Positions 45,830 to 56,130 of a stretch of 64,000 nucleotides of DNA are shown here, piece after piece. A program made the translations under genes and the position numbers. The stretch's first letter is position 1. Every line of letters begins with the position of its first letter. The stretch comes from Pelistega europaea (GTDB lineage: Bacteria > Pseudomonadota > Gammaproteobacteria > Burkholderiales > Burkholderiaceae_B), in the NCBI RefSeq assembly GCF_013133775.1, contig NZ_JABGBO010000001.1:282524-346523 (forward strand), written 5' to 3'. The notes below the pieces were generated by a model. It searched no databases. It had not been told where the DNA came from and was given only the letters and a program-made list of their open reading frames with translations.

Positions 45830-46489
45830 TTAGTAAAGTTTTAAGCGTTCTTTGGCGGTGTCTGCAGCAGGGGTACCAGGATAGTCTTTAATGGTACGCT
45901 GTAGTGTTGCTTTAGAGGCTTTAATATTGTTAAGTTCGAGTTGGCTACCCGCAATCACTAGCAAAGCATCTCCAGCTTTCTCATCTTTAGAGTAAGCACG
46001 AACCATCTTATCAAGTGTTTGGATAGCACCCTTAAAGTCACGGCTGGCATAACGACTGCTACCTTCATAGAATAAGGCACTAGGAGCAAGCACACTGTTA
46101 GGGTAAACTGAAGAGAAGTTAGCGAGTGCTTTAGCTGCGGCAGTGTAATTACCAGCACGGAATAAATCTAGAGCTGAATCATATGCTCGTTGTTCAACAG
46201 GGTCTCCTACTTGAGCAGATGGACCGATATCATCATTGGCACGAGCATCCAATTGTTGGGTGTTATTACCCAAGGTTTCTAATTGTCCACGAATTTGACG
46301 AAGTTCATTTTGGAGTTGTTGAACTTGGGAGGCTAAATTGTTACGCAACATATCGCTTTGTTTGAGCTGAGAGCGTAACTCTAAAATAGCACGGCGAGCA
46401 TCTTCATCTTCAGCGGCCATGGCAGGATGAGTGGCTCCAAGTAAAAGAGTAGAGAGTACTAAAGCAATAGTCTTTTTATTTAGCGTCAT
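45830..46489 (-). CDS. cpoB: Cell division coordinator CpoB (YbgF)
   Basis: Periplasmic partner of TolA that links outer-membrane constriction to peptidoglycan synthesis. 219 residues: signal peptide to about MAA, a trimerising coiled coil (about 32-78), a linker, then TPR repeats (YDSALDLFRAGNYTAAAKAL; ALFYEGSSRYASRDFKGAIQTLDK; KASKATLQRTIKDYPGTPAAD). Last gene of the Tol-Pal set. Confidence 0.94.
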   Translation of the reverse strand: MTLNKKTIALVLSTLLLGATHPAMAAEDEDARRAILELRSQLKQSDMLRNNLASQVQQLQNELRQIRGQLETLGNNTQQLDARANDDIGPSAQVGDPVEQRAYDSALDLFRAGNYTAAAKALANFSSVYPNSVLAPSALFYEGSSRYASRDFKGAIQTLDKMVRAYSKDEKAGDALLVIAGSQLELNNIKASKATLQRTIKDYPGTPAADTAKERLKLY

Positions 46490-46510
46490 AGGTTATCTCA
46501 CAAAAATGAA

Positions 46511-46537
46511 ACGCCGCAATAAGGTCTATTGCGGCGT
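46511..46537 (-). other. Hairpin in the pal-cpoB gap
   Basis: ACGCCGCAATA (46511-46521) pairs perfectly with TATTGCGGCGT (46527-46537). On the minus strand it is followed by a T-rich run, so it may partly terminate after the highly expressed pal. A second TCGCTT/AAGCGA stem lies at 46550-46571. Confidence 0.6.
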
Positions 46538-46571
46538 AGACAATCAAAGTCGCTTAAAAAACCGCAAGCGA

Positions 46572-47045
46572 TTAACGTAAGTAGTTAATGTCTGCACGAC
46601 GGTTTTCAGCGTATGCTTCTTCAGTAGTACCAGATGCACGTGGACGCTCTTTACCAAAGCTTACTGCTTCGATTTGAGCAGAGTTAACACCTTGTTGTTC
46701 TAATTGACGAGCAACGGCTACTGAACGGCGTTGACCTAATGCTAAGTTGTACTCAGCACTACCGCGTGCGTCGGTATTACCTTCGATGCGGATACGTTGA
46801 GCGTTGTTAGCAGTTAAGTATTGAGCGTGCATTTGAACCAATGGTTGGTATTGTGATTCAACAACATAGCTGTCAAATGCGAAGTATACAGAGCGTTGTT
46901 GAGCTAATGGGCTATTTGGGTTAAATGGATCCATTACAACACCACCGTTGCCAGCACCAGCACCTGTATCAGAAGGTGTTGAAGAGCACGCAGCTAAAGT
47001 TGCAGCAATCGCCGCTACAGATAAGATTTTTGCTAAGTTAGACAT
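46572..47045 (-). CDS. pal: Peptidoglycan-associated lipoprotein Pal
   Basis: 157 residues. Lipobox LAAC (Cys20) and an OmpA-like peptidoglycan-binding domain (about 50-155) with IRIEGNTDARGSAEYNLALGQRRS. Anchors the outer membrane to peptidoglycan and docks TolB. AAGGAA precedes the ATG. Confidence 0.98.
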   Translation of the reverse strand: MSNLAKILSVAAIAATLAACSSTPSDTGAGAGNGGVVMDPFNPNSPLAQQRSVYFAFDSYVVESQYQPLVQMHAQYLTANNAQRIRIEGNTDARGSAEYNLALGQRRSVAVARQLEQQGVNSAQIEAVSFGKERPRASGTTEEAYAENRRADINYLR

Positions 47046-47099
47046 AGCAGTTCCTTGAATTTACAAAACAAAAACAAAAACAAAAATTACTCTATATTT

Positions 47100-48359
47100 T
47101 TACTGTCTGAAAGGTCCCCAAGCTGCTGCTGTAACACCACCGCCACTTGGCAAGGTAGTGCTAAAAGAGCCATCAGCATTAACTAAGCCTAAACGACCAC
47201 CAGATACGTAAAGCACCTGCATGCCATTAGGGGCAAAGCTAGGAGACAAATCATTAGGGCCGGAAGTCAATAATTGATCAGATCCTGAACCCAAACCGGT
47301 AATGGCGATAGAGTATCCGCCACCACGCATGCTAGTATATACCAATTTGGAGCCATCGGGGGATATCTTACCTGAAACATTTTGTGAACCGTTAAAGGTA
47401 ATTCGACTTGCTTCACCTCCGCCGAGCCCAGTTCGGTAAATTTGAGGACTACCTCCACGGTCAGAAGTAAAGATTAAACCACTGCCGTTGGGAAAGAAAA
47501 ATGGTTCGGTATCAATCTCTGGTGAGTTCGTTACTTTACGAGGAGAACCACCATTACTGTTGATAATATAAATGTTAGATAAAGCATCCATACTTAACGC
47601 AATTGCAAGCTGGGAGCCATCGGGAGACCATGCAGGGGCACTGTTATTACCCTTGAAATTAGCAATAGTTTGACGTGCACCAGTGCTCAAATTTTGCACA
47701 TAAACAACAGGTTTGCCTGTTTCAAAACTCACATAAGCAATGCGTGAACCATCGGGTGACCATGCAGGGGAAATGATGGATGAGCCAGATGCAACAGCTT
47801 GTGCATTCTCTCCATCTGCATCCGCTACAAAAAGTGTACTGCCTGTTACATAAGCAATTTTTGTGGCAAAAATGCCACGAACACCTGTCGATTGTTCATA
47901 AACAGCATCAGCGACTTTATGTGCCTGACGGCGCATATTTTCATCCGATACGTCCAAAGACTGAAGATTCGTTTGTTGTGCTGTATCACCTAGGTTGTAG
48001 TGAACAGTTGTACCAGATACAGATCCGTAGACCACGTTTTGTCCACCACCAGCTTCTGCAAGTGCTGCCCAGTTAGGGGTACCGCTTGAATCTGTACTCA
48101 TCACACCAACACGTTTAACATCAAACTGACCTGAGCGAGTGAGGTCTGCGGCGATAATATTGGCGATTTCGGTGCCGTTAATACCGGCAAAATCAGCCAC
48201 TACGATAGGGAATTTGTTGCTCATTGAGCCAAAACCAGACAGATTAACATTAACCTGTGCTTGAGCAGTAGGCGCAAATGACAGCGTTACCCCTATGCAT
48301 AGGGCACCTATATAGGCTAAACCACGTCTAAATGGTCGAGTACTTAAAAACGACATCAT
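47100..48359 (-). CDS. tolB: Tol-Pal system protein TolB
   Basis: 419 residues: signal peptide (to about AQA), N-terminal TolA-box domain, and a beta-propeller with repeated WSPDGSRIAYVS / WSPDGSQLAIAL / ISPDGSKLVYTS blades. Periplasmic link between Pal and TolA. Start ATGATG with AGGAG upstream. Confidence 0.97.
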   Translation of the reverse strand: MMSFLSTRPFRRGLAYIGALCIGVTLSFAPTAQAQVNVNLSGFGSMSNKFPIVVADFAGINGTEIANIIAADLTRSGQFDVKRVGVMSTDSSGTPNWAALAEAGGGQNVVYGSVSGTTVHYNLGDTAQQTNLQSLDVSDENMRRQAHKVADAVYEQSTGVRGIFATKIAYVTGSTLFVADADGENAQAVASGSSIISPAWSPDGSRIAYVSFETGKPVVYVQNLSTGARQTIANFKGNNSAPAWSPDGSQLAIALSMDALSNIYIINSNGGSPRKVTNSPEIDTEPFFFPNGSGLIFTSDRGGSPQIYRTGLGGGEASRITFNGSQNVSGKISPDGSKLVYTSMRGGGYSIAITGLGSGSDQLLTSGPNDLSPSFAPNGMQVLYVSGGRLGLVNADGSFSTTLPSGGGVTAAAWGPFRQ

Positions 48360-48382
48360 TTATTCTCCTAAATTGCAATCCA

Positions 48383-49462
48383 TTATTGAGGGCGGAATTC
48401 ATAATTACCTTCCACAAACCTATTGCCCGATGGAGGTTTAGGGAAGGGGTTACATTGTTTAAGTGCATTAAGTGCAGCAATATCAAATGCCTTATTACCA
48501 GAAGTGCGAGTAATAGCAGCACTAGTCACTTTGTATGCACTATCAAATTCTACCTTATAACGCACCTTAAGGCGTTGATTACCACTAAAGCGTAGGCGAG
48601 GCTCTACACAAGCCTTAACCAGGCGGGCATAACCATCAGTACCACCACCGCCACCTATTTGATTGCGGTCATTGATACCACCTTTGATGCCTGCAATACT
48701 ATTGATATCACCTCGCATTGCCGCGCGTAGAGCATCACCTTTAGTATTGGCTTTTGCTTTTGCTTGGGCTGCTAGGCGAGCATCTGCTTTAGCCTTGGCG
48801 GCTGCTTTCTCTTTTGCCTCTTTTTCAGCTTTTTCCTTGGCTGCCTTTTCAGCCTTAGCCTTGGCTTCTTTTTCAGCTTTTTCCTTGGCTTCTTTTTCCG
48901 CTTTTTCCTTGGCTTCTTTTTCAGCTTTTTCCTTGGCTGCCTTTTCAGCCTTAGCCTTGGCTTCTTTTTCAGCTTTTTCCTTCGCCGCTTTTTCAGCTTT
49001 AGCCTTGGCCTCAGCTTTTTCTTTTGCCTCTTGTGCTTCGCGTTCTGCCTTTTCTTTGGCTTCTTGTTGACGTTTCTTCTCTAGTGCAATGTCAGGATTT
49101 TCCTCATTGCTGGCAGTTGCAGCTTTGGGAGGCGGAGGGGGAGGGGCTTGCTCCTCTGGGGGCGAAACTTTAGGCTCTTCCGGTTCTGCTGCTGGTTCGG
49201 GCTCAGGAGGCTCTTCCTGCTCCGTACGAGTGTCTTCATCTGCTGGGTCTGGAGTGCGAGTCTCTGCAGGAGGTGCCACAATTTGTTGGGTGCCTTCTGT
49301 CCAGAGTTCCAGCTGCATAGGCCCAGCGGCTGCATTATCTTTATCCAATGCATTTACGATAACCCCTGCTAGTAGCAATAGGTGTAACACCACAGAAGAG
49401 ATAATGCCCTTCTTGTCGTCTTTTTGCTCGTAATAGTCATTAGGGTTTTTAAATTTACTCAT
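48383..49462 (-). CDS. tolA: Tol-Pal system protein TolA
   Basis: 359 residues: one membrane helix (about 19-38), a Pro/Glu-rich segment (about 60-110), a long Ala-Lys-Glu helix made of near-identical EKAEKEAK units (about 118-235), and a globular C-terminal domain (about 255-359) that contacts TolB/Pal. The repetitive DNA (about 48740-49080) could vary in copy number. Confidence 0.96.
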   Translation of the reverse strand: MSKFKNPNDYYEQKDDKKGIISSVVLHLLLLAGVIVNALDKDNAAAGPMQLELWTEGTQQIVAPPAETRTPDPADEDTRTEQEEPPEPEPAAEPEEPKVSPPEEQAPPPPPPKAATASNEENPDIALEKKRQQEAKEKAEREAQEAKEKAEAKAKAEKAAKEKAEKEAKAKAEKAAKEKAEKEAKEKAEKEAKEKAEKEAKAKAEKAAKEKAEKEAKEKAAAKAKADARLAAQAKAKANTKGDALRAAMRGDINSIAGIKGGINDRNQIGGGGGTDGYARLVKACVEPRLRFSGNQRLKVRYKVEFDSAYKVTSAAITRTSGNKAFDIAALNALKQCNPFPKPPSGNRFVEGNYEFRPQ

Positions 49463-49496
49463 GGGTTCAACCGTGTCTTAATTAGACTTCCTCGCC

Positions 49497-49937
49497 TTAC
49501 TTCTTAGCAGGGGTTGATTTAGTCTGGTTTACCATCAAACCAAGGCGTGTAAGACCATTAGAACGCAGGGTGTCCATAATCTTCATGACATCCTCGTAAG
49601 GAACCTTGCCGTCAGCAGAAATCACTACAGGTGTATCTGCTTGCGTCATGGATTGGATACGATTAAGAACTTCTTCTTTGGGAATTTTCTCAAACTCCTC
49701 TCCGGGTTTACGAAAACGCACGGAAATATCGCCGTTTTCTTCGATTTGCACTTCCACTGGGGTGGAAGGCACTTCAGCAGCTTGTCCCACAGAAGGAAGG
49801 TTAATCAGTCCTGGGGTAATCATAGGAGCTGTTACCATAAAGATAACTAGCAATACGAGCATCACGTCAATGTAAGGGACGACGTTCATCTCATTTTTCA
49901 TGCGCCGTATACCACGGCCTTTTCTTACTCTAGCCAT
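49497..49937 (-). CDS. tolR: Tol-Pal system protein TolR
   Basis: 146 residues of the ExbD/TolR family. The single helix starts MNVVPYIDVMLVLLVIFM with the proton-path Asp in YIDVMLVLL; the rest is periplasmic (VVISADGKVPYEDVMKIMD). It begins 5 nt after tolQ. Confidence 0.96.
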   Translation of the reverse strand: MARVRKGRGIRRMKNEMNVVPYIDVMLVLLVIFMVTAPMITPGLINLPSVGQAAEVPSTPVEVQIEENGDISVRFRKPGEEFEKIPKEEVLNRIQSMTQADTPVVISADGKVPYEDVMKIMDTLRSNGLTRLGLMVNQTKSTPAKK

Positions 49938-49942
49938 AATGA

Positions 49943-50677
49943 CTACTTAGCCTGACGTTGTAAAATATTTAAAAACTCATCCATAAAGCTATCAAAGCGA
50001 CTAGCTGCCTTATCAATAGCATTTGAAAAATAGTTATAGGCCAATACAGCAGGAATTGCAGCAAATAGACCAATGGCTGTTGCAATCAATGCTTCTGCAA
50101 TACCAGGGGCTACGGCAGCTAGTGTGGCTGTAGCATTGGTAGATAAGCCTAAGAAAGAGTGCATAATCCCCCATACAGTACCAAGTAGACCAACATAGGG
50201 GCTAACAGAACCAGCAGATGCAAGAAAACTGAGTTTGGCATCAAGAGCATCGATTTCACGCTGATACGTCGCTTGCATAGCACGCTCAGCCCCTTCAATC
50301 TGAGCTTCGGGAGATGCTGCTTTACTACGAGATTTGAGAAATTCATTCATCCCAGCATCAAAAATACGTGCCAATGCCCCAGATTGATCTGGGTTACGAG
50401 AAACGCTTTGGTGTAAAGCACTAAGGTCACCACCACGCCAGAAGTTTTGTTCAAACTCTCGTGTTTGTTTCATAGTGCGAGAGATGGTGAGGTACTTGCT
50501 AATAATAAACGCCCATGATGTGATAGACACAATTACAAGTATCAACATCACGAGTTGAGCAGGTAAGCTCGCATCAGAAATAAGAGTGAGGACAGACATA
50601 TCCTCGGGAACTGGTGTAACAGGAGGTGTCATAGCCGCAGAATTCATCGCTGCAGGTGCTGATGTGACGGGATCCAT
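49943..50677 (-). CDS. tolQ: Tol-Pal system protein TolQ
   Basis: 244-residue MotA/TolQ/ExbB proton-channel protein with three helices. YVGLLGTVWGIMHSF and APGIAEALIATAIGLFAAIPAVLAYN are the diagnostic segments. Only 4 nt separate it from ybgC. Confidence 0.97.
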   Translation of the reverse strand: MDPVTSAPAAMNSAAMTPPVTPVPEDMSVLTLISDASLPAQLVMLILVIVSITSWAFIISKYLTISRTMKQTREFEQNFWRGGDLSALHQSVSRNPDQSGALARIFDAGMNEFLKSRSKAASPEAQIEGAERAMQATYQREIDALDAKLSFLASAGSVSPYVGLLGTVWGIMHSFLGLSTNATATLAAVAPGIAEALIATAIGLFAAIPAVLAYNYFSNAIDKAASRFDSFMDEFLNILQRQAK

Positions 50678-50681
50678 AGTA

Positions 50682-51107
50682 TTAAATATCCTGAACAGAA
50701 AGTAAAATAGAACGAATAGAGTCCGGAATAGGACAAGCTTTAAAAGAATCTAAACTAACACAACAGATTTGAAAGTGACTGTGAACGAGGAGTTTACCGT
50801 CACGCTCGCAAATCTGTTCGAAATCAATAGAGGCATTACCAATCTTTGCAATCCGAGTCTTAATGGTTAGCAAATCATCTAGACGGGCAGGACTCTTATA
50901 TTGGACTTGGGTACCTACCACGACAAATATGACCCGTAACTTCTCAGCAAGCTCAGATTGGTGGAAGCCAAGTCGGCGTAACCACTCTGTACGAGCTCGC
51001 TCAAAGAATTTAAGGTAATTAGCATAAAAGACAACGCCTCCCGCATCCGTGTCTTCATAATAAACTCGGATAGGGAGGGTGAATTCGGTAGGAGTGTCTG
51101 AATTCAT
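50682..51107 (-). CDS. ybgC: Acyl-CoA thioesterase YbgC
   Basis: 141-residue hotdog thioesterase of the Tol-Pal locus. The catalytic motif reads YYEDTDAGGVVFYANYLKF, with the family Asp. In other bacteria it acts on short-chain or phospholipid-related acyl thioesters. First gene of the tol set; proS lies 33 nt upstream on the same strand. Confidence 0.94.
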   Translation of the reverse strand: MNSDTPTEFTLPIRVYYEDTDAGGVVFYANYLKFFERARTEWLRRLGFHQSELAEKLRVIFVVVGTQVQYKSPARLDDLLTIKTRIAKIGNASIDFEQICERDGKLLVHSHFQICCVSLDSFKACPIPDSIRSILLSVQDI

Positions 51108-51140
51108 TGTTGAATACGCTAGAATGTGTTAAACCTCAAA

Positions 51141-52883
51141 TTATATCTCACTTTTGAGGTGCTTATACAAGTCTAATACGTAATTATTTGCTTCAGATAA
51201 TGACAACTTCACAGCCTCTTCTTTGCGACGTTCTTGTACCTCGATGATTCCGTCTTTAATCCCGCGTTCACCAATGGTCACTCGGAGAGGAATGCCGATG
51301 AGTTCCCATTCAGAGAACATTACACCTGGGCGTATGTCACGATCATCTAGAATTACATCAACACCTTGTTCGTTGAGGAAATTGTGTAGTTCAAGTGCTT
51401 TTTGGCGAACCTCTTCGTTTTTGTGAAAGCCAATAGGGCAGATAACCACTTCAAAAGGAGCCATTGGCATTGGCCAGATAATGCCTTTGTTATCATTATT
51501 TTGCTCGATGGCAGCTGCCATAATACGACTGATGCCAATACCATAACATCCCATTTGGATAACTTCAGGTTTGCCTTGTTCATTAAGATAGGTTGCTTTT
51601 AGCTTTTCAGAGTATTTGTCACCTAAGAAGAACACATGACCGACTTCGATACCATGCTCAATGGCAAGGGTACCAGGCTCACCAACGGCAGGGTCTCCAG
51701 CAACGACATTGCGGATGTCTGCTATCACTGGTTCAGGTAAGTCACGACCCCAGTTCACACCAATCCAGTGTGTATTTTCTAGGTTGCCACCGCACACAAA
51801 GTCACTCATATTGGCTACGGTCTTATCAGCAATAATGGTGATAGATTTAAGCGTATTGACAGGGCCAAGATAACCCGGTTTAGATCCGAAATATTCAAGG
51901 ATTTGCTCCTCACTTGCTAGCTCAAAGCCATATTTTAGTTGGGGTAGTTTAGAGATTTTAACTTCATTGACCTCATGGTCCCCACGGACAAGCAATAAGC
52001 AGATAAATTTGTTGCCCTCTGCATCATTGACACTATAGACAACAGATTTCACTGTGCGCTCAATAGGAAGTCCGAGTTGTTGTGCTACGATTTCACATTT
52101 GTTGGCACCTGGTGTTGGTACTCGTTCAAGAGCTTGGGTAGGTGCTGCTCGCTCAGCAACTAAACAAGGTGCTTCAGCAAGCTCAATATTGGCGGCATAA
52201 TCAGACTCTGGGTTATAGACAATTAAATCCTCTCCAGTATCTGCAATGACTTGAAACTCATGACTGCGAGAGCCTCCAATAGAGCCTGTGTCCGCATTAA
52301 CAGCACGGAATTTTAAGCCTAGTGCTGTGAAGATACGTTTATAGGCATTGAACATCGTATCATAGCTTTTTAATGCACCAGCTTCATCGCGATCAAAAGA
52401 GTAAGCATCTTTCATGGTGAATTCGCGTCCACGCATTAGACCAAAACGAGGGCGGCGTTCATCGCGGAATTTAGTCTGAATGTGATACAAGTTAAGTGGT
52501 AATTGGCGCCAGCTTTGGACCTCGTTGGCGATAATGTCAGTCACCATTTCTTCTGATGTGGGTTGGAGTATGAAGTCACGTCCGTGGCGATCCTTGAGGC
52601 GGAGTAATTCAGGACCGTAAGCATCCCAACGACCAGATTGCATCCATAATTCAGCTGGTTGTACCATAGGCATAAGAATCTCAATCGCACCAGCACGATT
52701 CATCTCGGTGCGGACGATATTTTCTACCTTGCGTAATACCTTAAGTGCCAAAGGCATATAGGTGTAGATACCTCCAGCATGTTTGCGAATCATACCAGAA
52801 CGCATCATTAATTGATGGCTAATGACTTCTGCATCTGCAGGAGCCTCTTTAGAAGTATTTAAATGAAAATGTGAAGCTAACAT
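51141..52883 (-). CDS. proS: Prolyl-tRNA synthetase
   Basis: 580-residue bacterial-type class II synthetase. Catalytic-domain motifs include [26 protein letters not shown] and [17 protein letters not shown]. The central insertion (editing) domain lies at about 225-405. The C-terminal anticodon domain contains [23 protein letters not shown]. Divergent from rppH. Confidence 0.97.
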   Translation of the reverse strand: MLASHFHLNTSKEAPADAEVISHQLMMRSGMIRKHAGGIYTYMPLALKVLRKVENIVRTEMNRAGAIEILMPMVQPAELWMQSGRWDAYGPELLRLKDRHGRDFILQPTSEEMVTDIIANEVQSWRQLPLNLYHIQTKFRDERRPRFGLMRGREFTMKDAYSFDRDEAGALKSYDTMFNAYKRIFTALGLKFRAVNADTGSIGGSRSHEFQVIADTGEDLIVYNPESDYAANIELAEAPCLVAERAAPTQALERVPTPGANKCEIVAQQLGLPIERTVKSVVYSVNDAEGNKFICLLLVRGDHEVNEVKISKLPQLKYGFELASEEQILEYFGSKPGYLGPVNTLKSITIIADKTVANMSDFVCGGNLENTHWIGVNWGRDLPEPVIADIRNVVAGDPAVGEPGTLAIEHGIEVGHVFFLGDKYSEKLKATYLNEQGKPEVIQMGCYGIGISRIMAAAIEQNNDNKGIIWPMPMAPFEVVICPIGFHKNEEVRQKALELHNFLNEQGVDVILDDRDIRPGVMFSEWELIGIPLRVTIGERGIKDGIIEVQERRKEEAVKLSLSEANNYVLDLYKHLKSEI

Positions 52884-52943
52884 GGTTACTTGCTCAATAG
52901 AAAGTATAATTACATTATTGTATTTGAATTTAAGGGGCGGTGC

Positions 52944-53573
52944 ATGCTAGATCGCGAAGGTTACCGTCCTAATGTTGGTATTATCCTTGTAAATCACAAA
53001 AATGAGGTATTTTGGGGCAAAAGAATTCGAGAAAAATCATGGCAATTCCCTCAGGGTGGCATAAAGTATGGCGAAAATCCAACACAAGCCATGTATCGGG
53101 AGCTATATGAAGAGCTCGGTCTTAGGTCCGAACATGTACAAATATTAGGGCGAACGCGTAATTGGTTACGGTACAACGTACCAGAAAATTTTGTGCGACG
53201 AGAGTCGAGAGGTCATTATAAAGGACAAAAGCAGATTTGGTTTTTATTAAAATTACTTGGCAAAGATAAAGACATCAGTTTGCGAGCAACAAACCATCCT
53301 GAATTTGATGCTTGGCGCTGGAGTCGGTATTGGGTTCAGTTGGATCAAGTGATTGAATTTAAACGAGATGTTTATGTAGAAGCACTAAAAGAATTGTCGA
53401 CTTTGCTTTTTCCTGTTAAACAGGAGACGCGTTTCTTGCGTAAGAGACGGCATAAACAAAACAAATCTGCAGAGCGTGATGTTGTCATACAGCAGCAACA
53501 CTTGGTGCTTGCTGATGATGAAAGTGTGGTGCAGCAGCATCAATTATTGGTTCAGATTAGTGATAAGTCATAG
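52944..53573 (+). CDS. rppH: RNA pyrophosphohydrolase
   Basis: Nudix hydrolase that removes pyrophosphate from mRNA 5' ends and so starts decay. 209 residues. [14 protein letters not shown] is the conserved start and the Nudix box spans residues 38-60 with the RELYEELGL core. The last 50 residues are Lys/Gln-rich. The ATG after AAGGGG is used; upstream in-frame codons are unconserved and overlap the proS promoter area. Confidence 0.95.
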   Translation: MLDREGYRPNVGIILVNHKNEVFWGKRIREKSWQFPQGGIKYGENPTQAMYRELYEELGLRSEHVQILGRTRNWLRYNVPENFVRRESRGHYKGQKQIWFLLKLLGKDKDISLRATNHPEFDAWRWSRYWVQLDQVIEFKRDVYVEALKELSTLLFPVKQETRFLRKRRHKQNKSAERDVVIQQQHLVLADDESVVQQHQLLVQISDKS

Positions 53574-53574
53574 C

Positions 53575-53659
53575 ATTAAGCGTCTTGTATATTGAATATG
53601 CTCAATATCAGGGATAAGGCTTTGGGTCACAGTATTAAGCGTCTTGTATGTCGAATATG
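53575..53659 (+). repeat. 26-bp direct repeat pair between rppH and mnmE
   Basis: 53575-53600 and 53634-53659 match at 24 of 26 positions (shared core ATTAAGCGTCTTGTAT), 59 nt apart. They start right at the rppH stop and end 33 nt before the mnmE start. Function unknown; could mark a past insertion or a regulatory pair. Confidence 0.75.
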
Positions 53660-53691
53660 AGATGCTTAGTTTTTCAATATTTAGTATGGTG

Positions 53692-55152
53692 ATGGAACAT
53701 ACAGCAACAATAGCAGCGATAGCAACAGCTCCTGGGCGTGGGGGCGTGGGTGTGATTCGCTTATCAGGTAAAAATTTGCTGCCTTTGGCGGTGACACTTA
53801 GTGGTGGTAAGACTCCCAAGCCTAGAGTGGCATTGTATACAGACTTCCTAGATGAGCAAGGTCAAGCGATTGATAATGGATTGATGCTTTATTTTGCTGC
53901 TCCTGCTAGTTTTACTGGTGAGGATGTTATTGAACTACAAGGTCATGGAGGCCCTGTAGTAATGAATATGCTGCTTTCTCGTTGTCTAGCATTAGGGGCT
54001 AGATTGGCAGAGCCTGGTGAGTTTACCAAACGAGCTTTTCTGAATAATAAACTTGATTTGGCGCAGGCGGAAAGTGTGGCGGACCTAATTGATGCTTCTA
54101 GTCAATCAGCAGCACGGATGGCATTGCGTAGCTTGAAAGGGAGTTTCTCGTCACATATTCATCAATTGGTGGATAATCTTATTAACCTTCGTATGTTGGT
54201 TGAGGCTACATTAGACTTTCCCGAGGAAGAAATTGATTTTCTTGAGGCTGCCAATGCTCGTGGCAAACTGGCGAAGTTGCGTGCTGAATTAGATAATGTG
54301 CTGGCACAAGCGACACAGGGTGCTATTTTGCGAGAAGGGATGACAGTGGTATTAATCGGTGCACCGAATGTAGGTAAGTCTTCCCTGCTAAATGCGTTGG
54401 CTGGAGATGATATAGCCATTGTCACTGATATTGCAGGTACGACACGAGATACTGTGCGAGAACAAATTACATTAGATGGGGTGCCAGTACATATTGTGGA
54501 TACAGCAGGGTTGAGAGAAACTGATGATGTGGTTGAAAAAATTGGTATTGAGCGTAGCCATAAGGCTTTACAAGAAGCAGACGTTGCATTGATTCTTGTT
54601 GATGTGCGTGAGGGAATTAACGAGAAAACACGTGCAATTTTATCGTCTATCCCTGCTGGGCTTAAAAAAATAGAAGTGCAAAATAAAATTGACTTGTTAA
54701 TGGGCTCTAATACTGCTCCACATGGTAATAAGCCCCCTGCCGCAGTGTATGATGAAGAACAAAGGTCACAGATGGGTAGTTCTACTGTATGCCAGGCAGG
54801 AGTGCTGTATGGGGAGGATGCTCAGCGTGTAAGTGTAAGTGGTGTATCAACGCTGGTGCGTCTTTCTGCCAAGAGTGGTGAGGGGTTGGAGTTGCTAAAG
54901 CAAGAGTTGCTTCGCATTGTGGGTTGGCAAGGTGAGAGTGAAGGGCTATTTTTAGCTCGCACACGTCATTTAAATTCTTTACAAAATGCACAGCATGAAT
55001 TAGAAAATGCTGCAATTAATGGCTACGATAATATTGAATTGTTGGCGGAGCATCTGCGTCTTGCACAGGAAGCACTTAATGAAATTACAGGGGAGTTTAC
55101 TGCAGATGATTTACTCGGGGTGATTTTTAGTCGTTTTTGTATTGGGAAATAA
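53692..55152 (+). CDS. mnmE: tRNA uridine-5-carboxymethylaminomethyl modification GTPase, with G-domain insertion
   Basis: GTPase that works with MnmG on wobble U34. 486 residues against about 454 in E. coli. [14 protein letters not shown], Walker [10 protein letters not shown] (223-231), NKID (331-334), LSAKSGEG (391-398) and the C-terminal FCIGK are intact. The G4-to-G5 stretch has some 35 extra, Ser/Gln/Ala-rich residues (about 336-388). The start may be ATG 53686 or 53692; no strong ribosome-binding site. Not beside yidC/rnpA as in many bacteria. Confidence 0.93.
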   Translation: MEHTATIAAIATAPGRGGVGVIRLSGKNLLPLAVTLSGGKTPKPRVALYTDFLDEQGQAIDNGLMLYFAAPASFTGEDVIELQGHGGPVVMNMLLSRCLALGARLAEPGEFTKRAFLNNKLDLAQAESVADLIDASSQSAARMALRSLKGSFSSHIHQLVDNLINLRMLVEATLDFPEEEIDFLEAANARGKLAKLRAELDNVLAQATQGAILREGMTVVLIGAPNVGKSSLLNALAGDDIAIVTDIAGTTRDTVREQITLDGVPVHIVDTAGLRETDDVVEKIGIERSHKALQEADVALILVDVREGINEKTRAILSSIPAGLKKIEVQNKIDLLMGSNTAPHGNKPPAAVYDEEQRSQMGSSTVCQAGVLYGEDAQRVSVSGVSTLVRLSAKSGEGLELLKQELLRIVGWQGESEGLFLARTRHLNSLQNAQHELENAAINGYDNIELLAEHLRLAQEALNEITGEFTADDLLGVIFSRFCIGK

Positions 55153-55247
55153 GTGCGAAAAACCATAATGGACTTGTTTTTCTCTCAAAATTTCCCCTCT
55201 ATCTTTTTGAGCTAAGTGCTATGCTGACAAGCGTAGCATTGAGTGCT

Positions 55248-55796
55248 TTAGTTTAGTAGCCAGTACTGCAATGCAATAATCGTTTTAGAATCGCGAATTT
55301 TACCTGACTGTAGTGCTTCTTGCACTTCATCTCTGGATAAGTATACCGTACGTACAAATTCGTCTTCATCGGTTGATGCTTGACTATCAGCCGTTAAACC
55401 ATGAGCCTGGTAGAGATACATCAACTCATCACAAAATCCTGCTGCTGTGTAGAATGTATATAGCAAGGTCATGTCTTTAGCCGTATAAGGTGTTTCCTCT
55501 GCAAGCTCACGAAATGCACATTGCACAGGTGGTTCCCCATGTACATCTAGCTTGCCAGCAGGAATCTCTAATAATACCTCACCACAAGGGTAGCGGTATT
55601 GCTCGACAAGAATCACTTTTTGCTCGTCCGTCACTGCTAAGATAGCGACAGCTCCTGGATGACGTACAACCTCTCGACTGGCGGTCTTGCCATTTGGTAA
55701 CTGTGCTTGGTCAAGAGAAACACTAATAATCCGACCTTTAAAAATGGCTTGTGAACTGAGGGTGGTTTCTGTGAGATTTTGGGGTGTTTTATCCAT
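55248..55796 (-). CDS. ADP-ribose pyrophosphatase-like Nudix hydrolase (NudF type)
   Basis: 182 residues with LVEQYRYPCGEVLLEIPAGKLD before the Nudix box, the layout of ADP-ribose pyrophosphatases. The box is unusual: one extra residue before GE, and the usual Gly after REL-x-EET is Pro103. The REL-EE metal ligands are kept, so activity is likely. The start was placed by homology; upstream frame is open but unconserved. Convergent with mnmE; a TGCTATGC/GCGTAGCA stem lies in the gap (55217-55238). Confidence 0.83.
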   Translation of the reverse strand: MDKTPQNLTETTLSSQAIFKGRIISVSLDQAQLPNGKTASREVVRHPGAVAILAVTDEQKVILVEQYRYPCGEVLLEIPAGKLDVHGEPPVQCAFRELAEETPYTAKDMTLLYTFYTAAGFCDELMYLYQAHGLTADSQASTDEDEFVRTVYLSRDEVQEALQSGKIRDSKTIIALQYWLLN

Positions 55797-56019
55797 GATA
55801 GCAATGCCTGAAAACTTGAGAAAATAGTGAATAATGCTCTTCCCATATTCTACACTGATAAACGGTTGCTTTTTTATTTTCAAAATTCCTGAATATAATT
55901 ACCTATTTTGTAGTTAATATAGATGGTATTACTTATACTGGTAAGGATTTTGTAGACGGTTTACATGCTAAATAGCAATTCAGTAGTCATTCAATGATAC
56001 TGTATGGCAAAGTAGTAGC

Positions 56020-56052
56020 AAAAAGCCCCATCACTTATGCAGTAATGGGGCT
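56020..56052 (-). terminator. Terminator of the adh-mmsA unit
   Basis: AGCCCCAT (56024-56031) pairs with ATGGGGCT (56045-56052). On the minus strand the stem is followed by a run of Ts. The remaining gap up to nudF shows no gene. Confidence 0.8.
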
Positions 56053-56130
56053 GTTATCCCTATCTCCTGGGCTACGATTATCACCTGTCAAGGCATTAGA
56101 TAACCATAGCTAAGGTATGCCTTGAATAAC

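Noticed and set aside
47780..48076. 98-codon plus-strand frame opposite tolB
   Set aside because: Antisense to the TolB propeller; no ribosome-binding site.
48663..49433. Plus-strand open frames opposite tolA, rich in Ala, Ser and Phe
   Set aside because: Mirror of the TolA Lys-Ala-Glu repeat and Pro-Glu region; tolA itself is certain.
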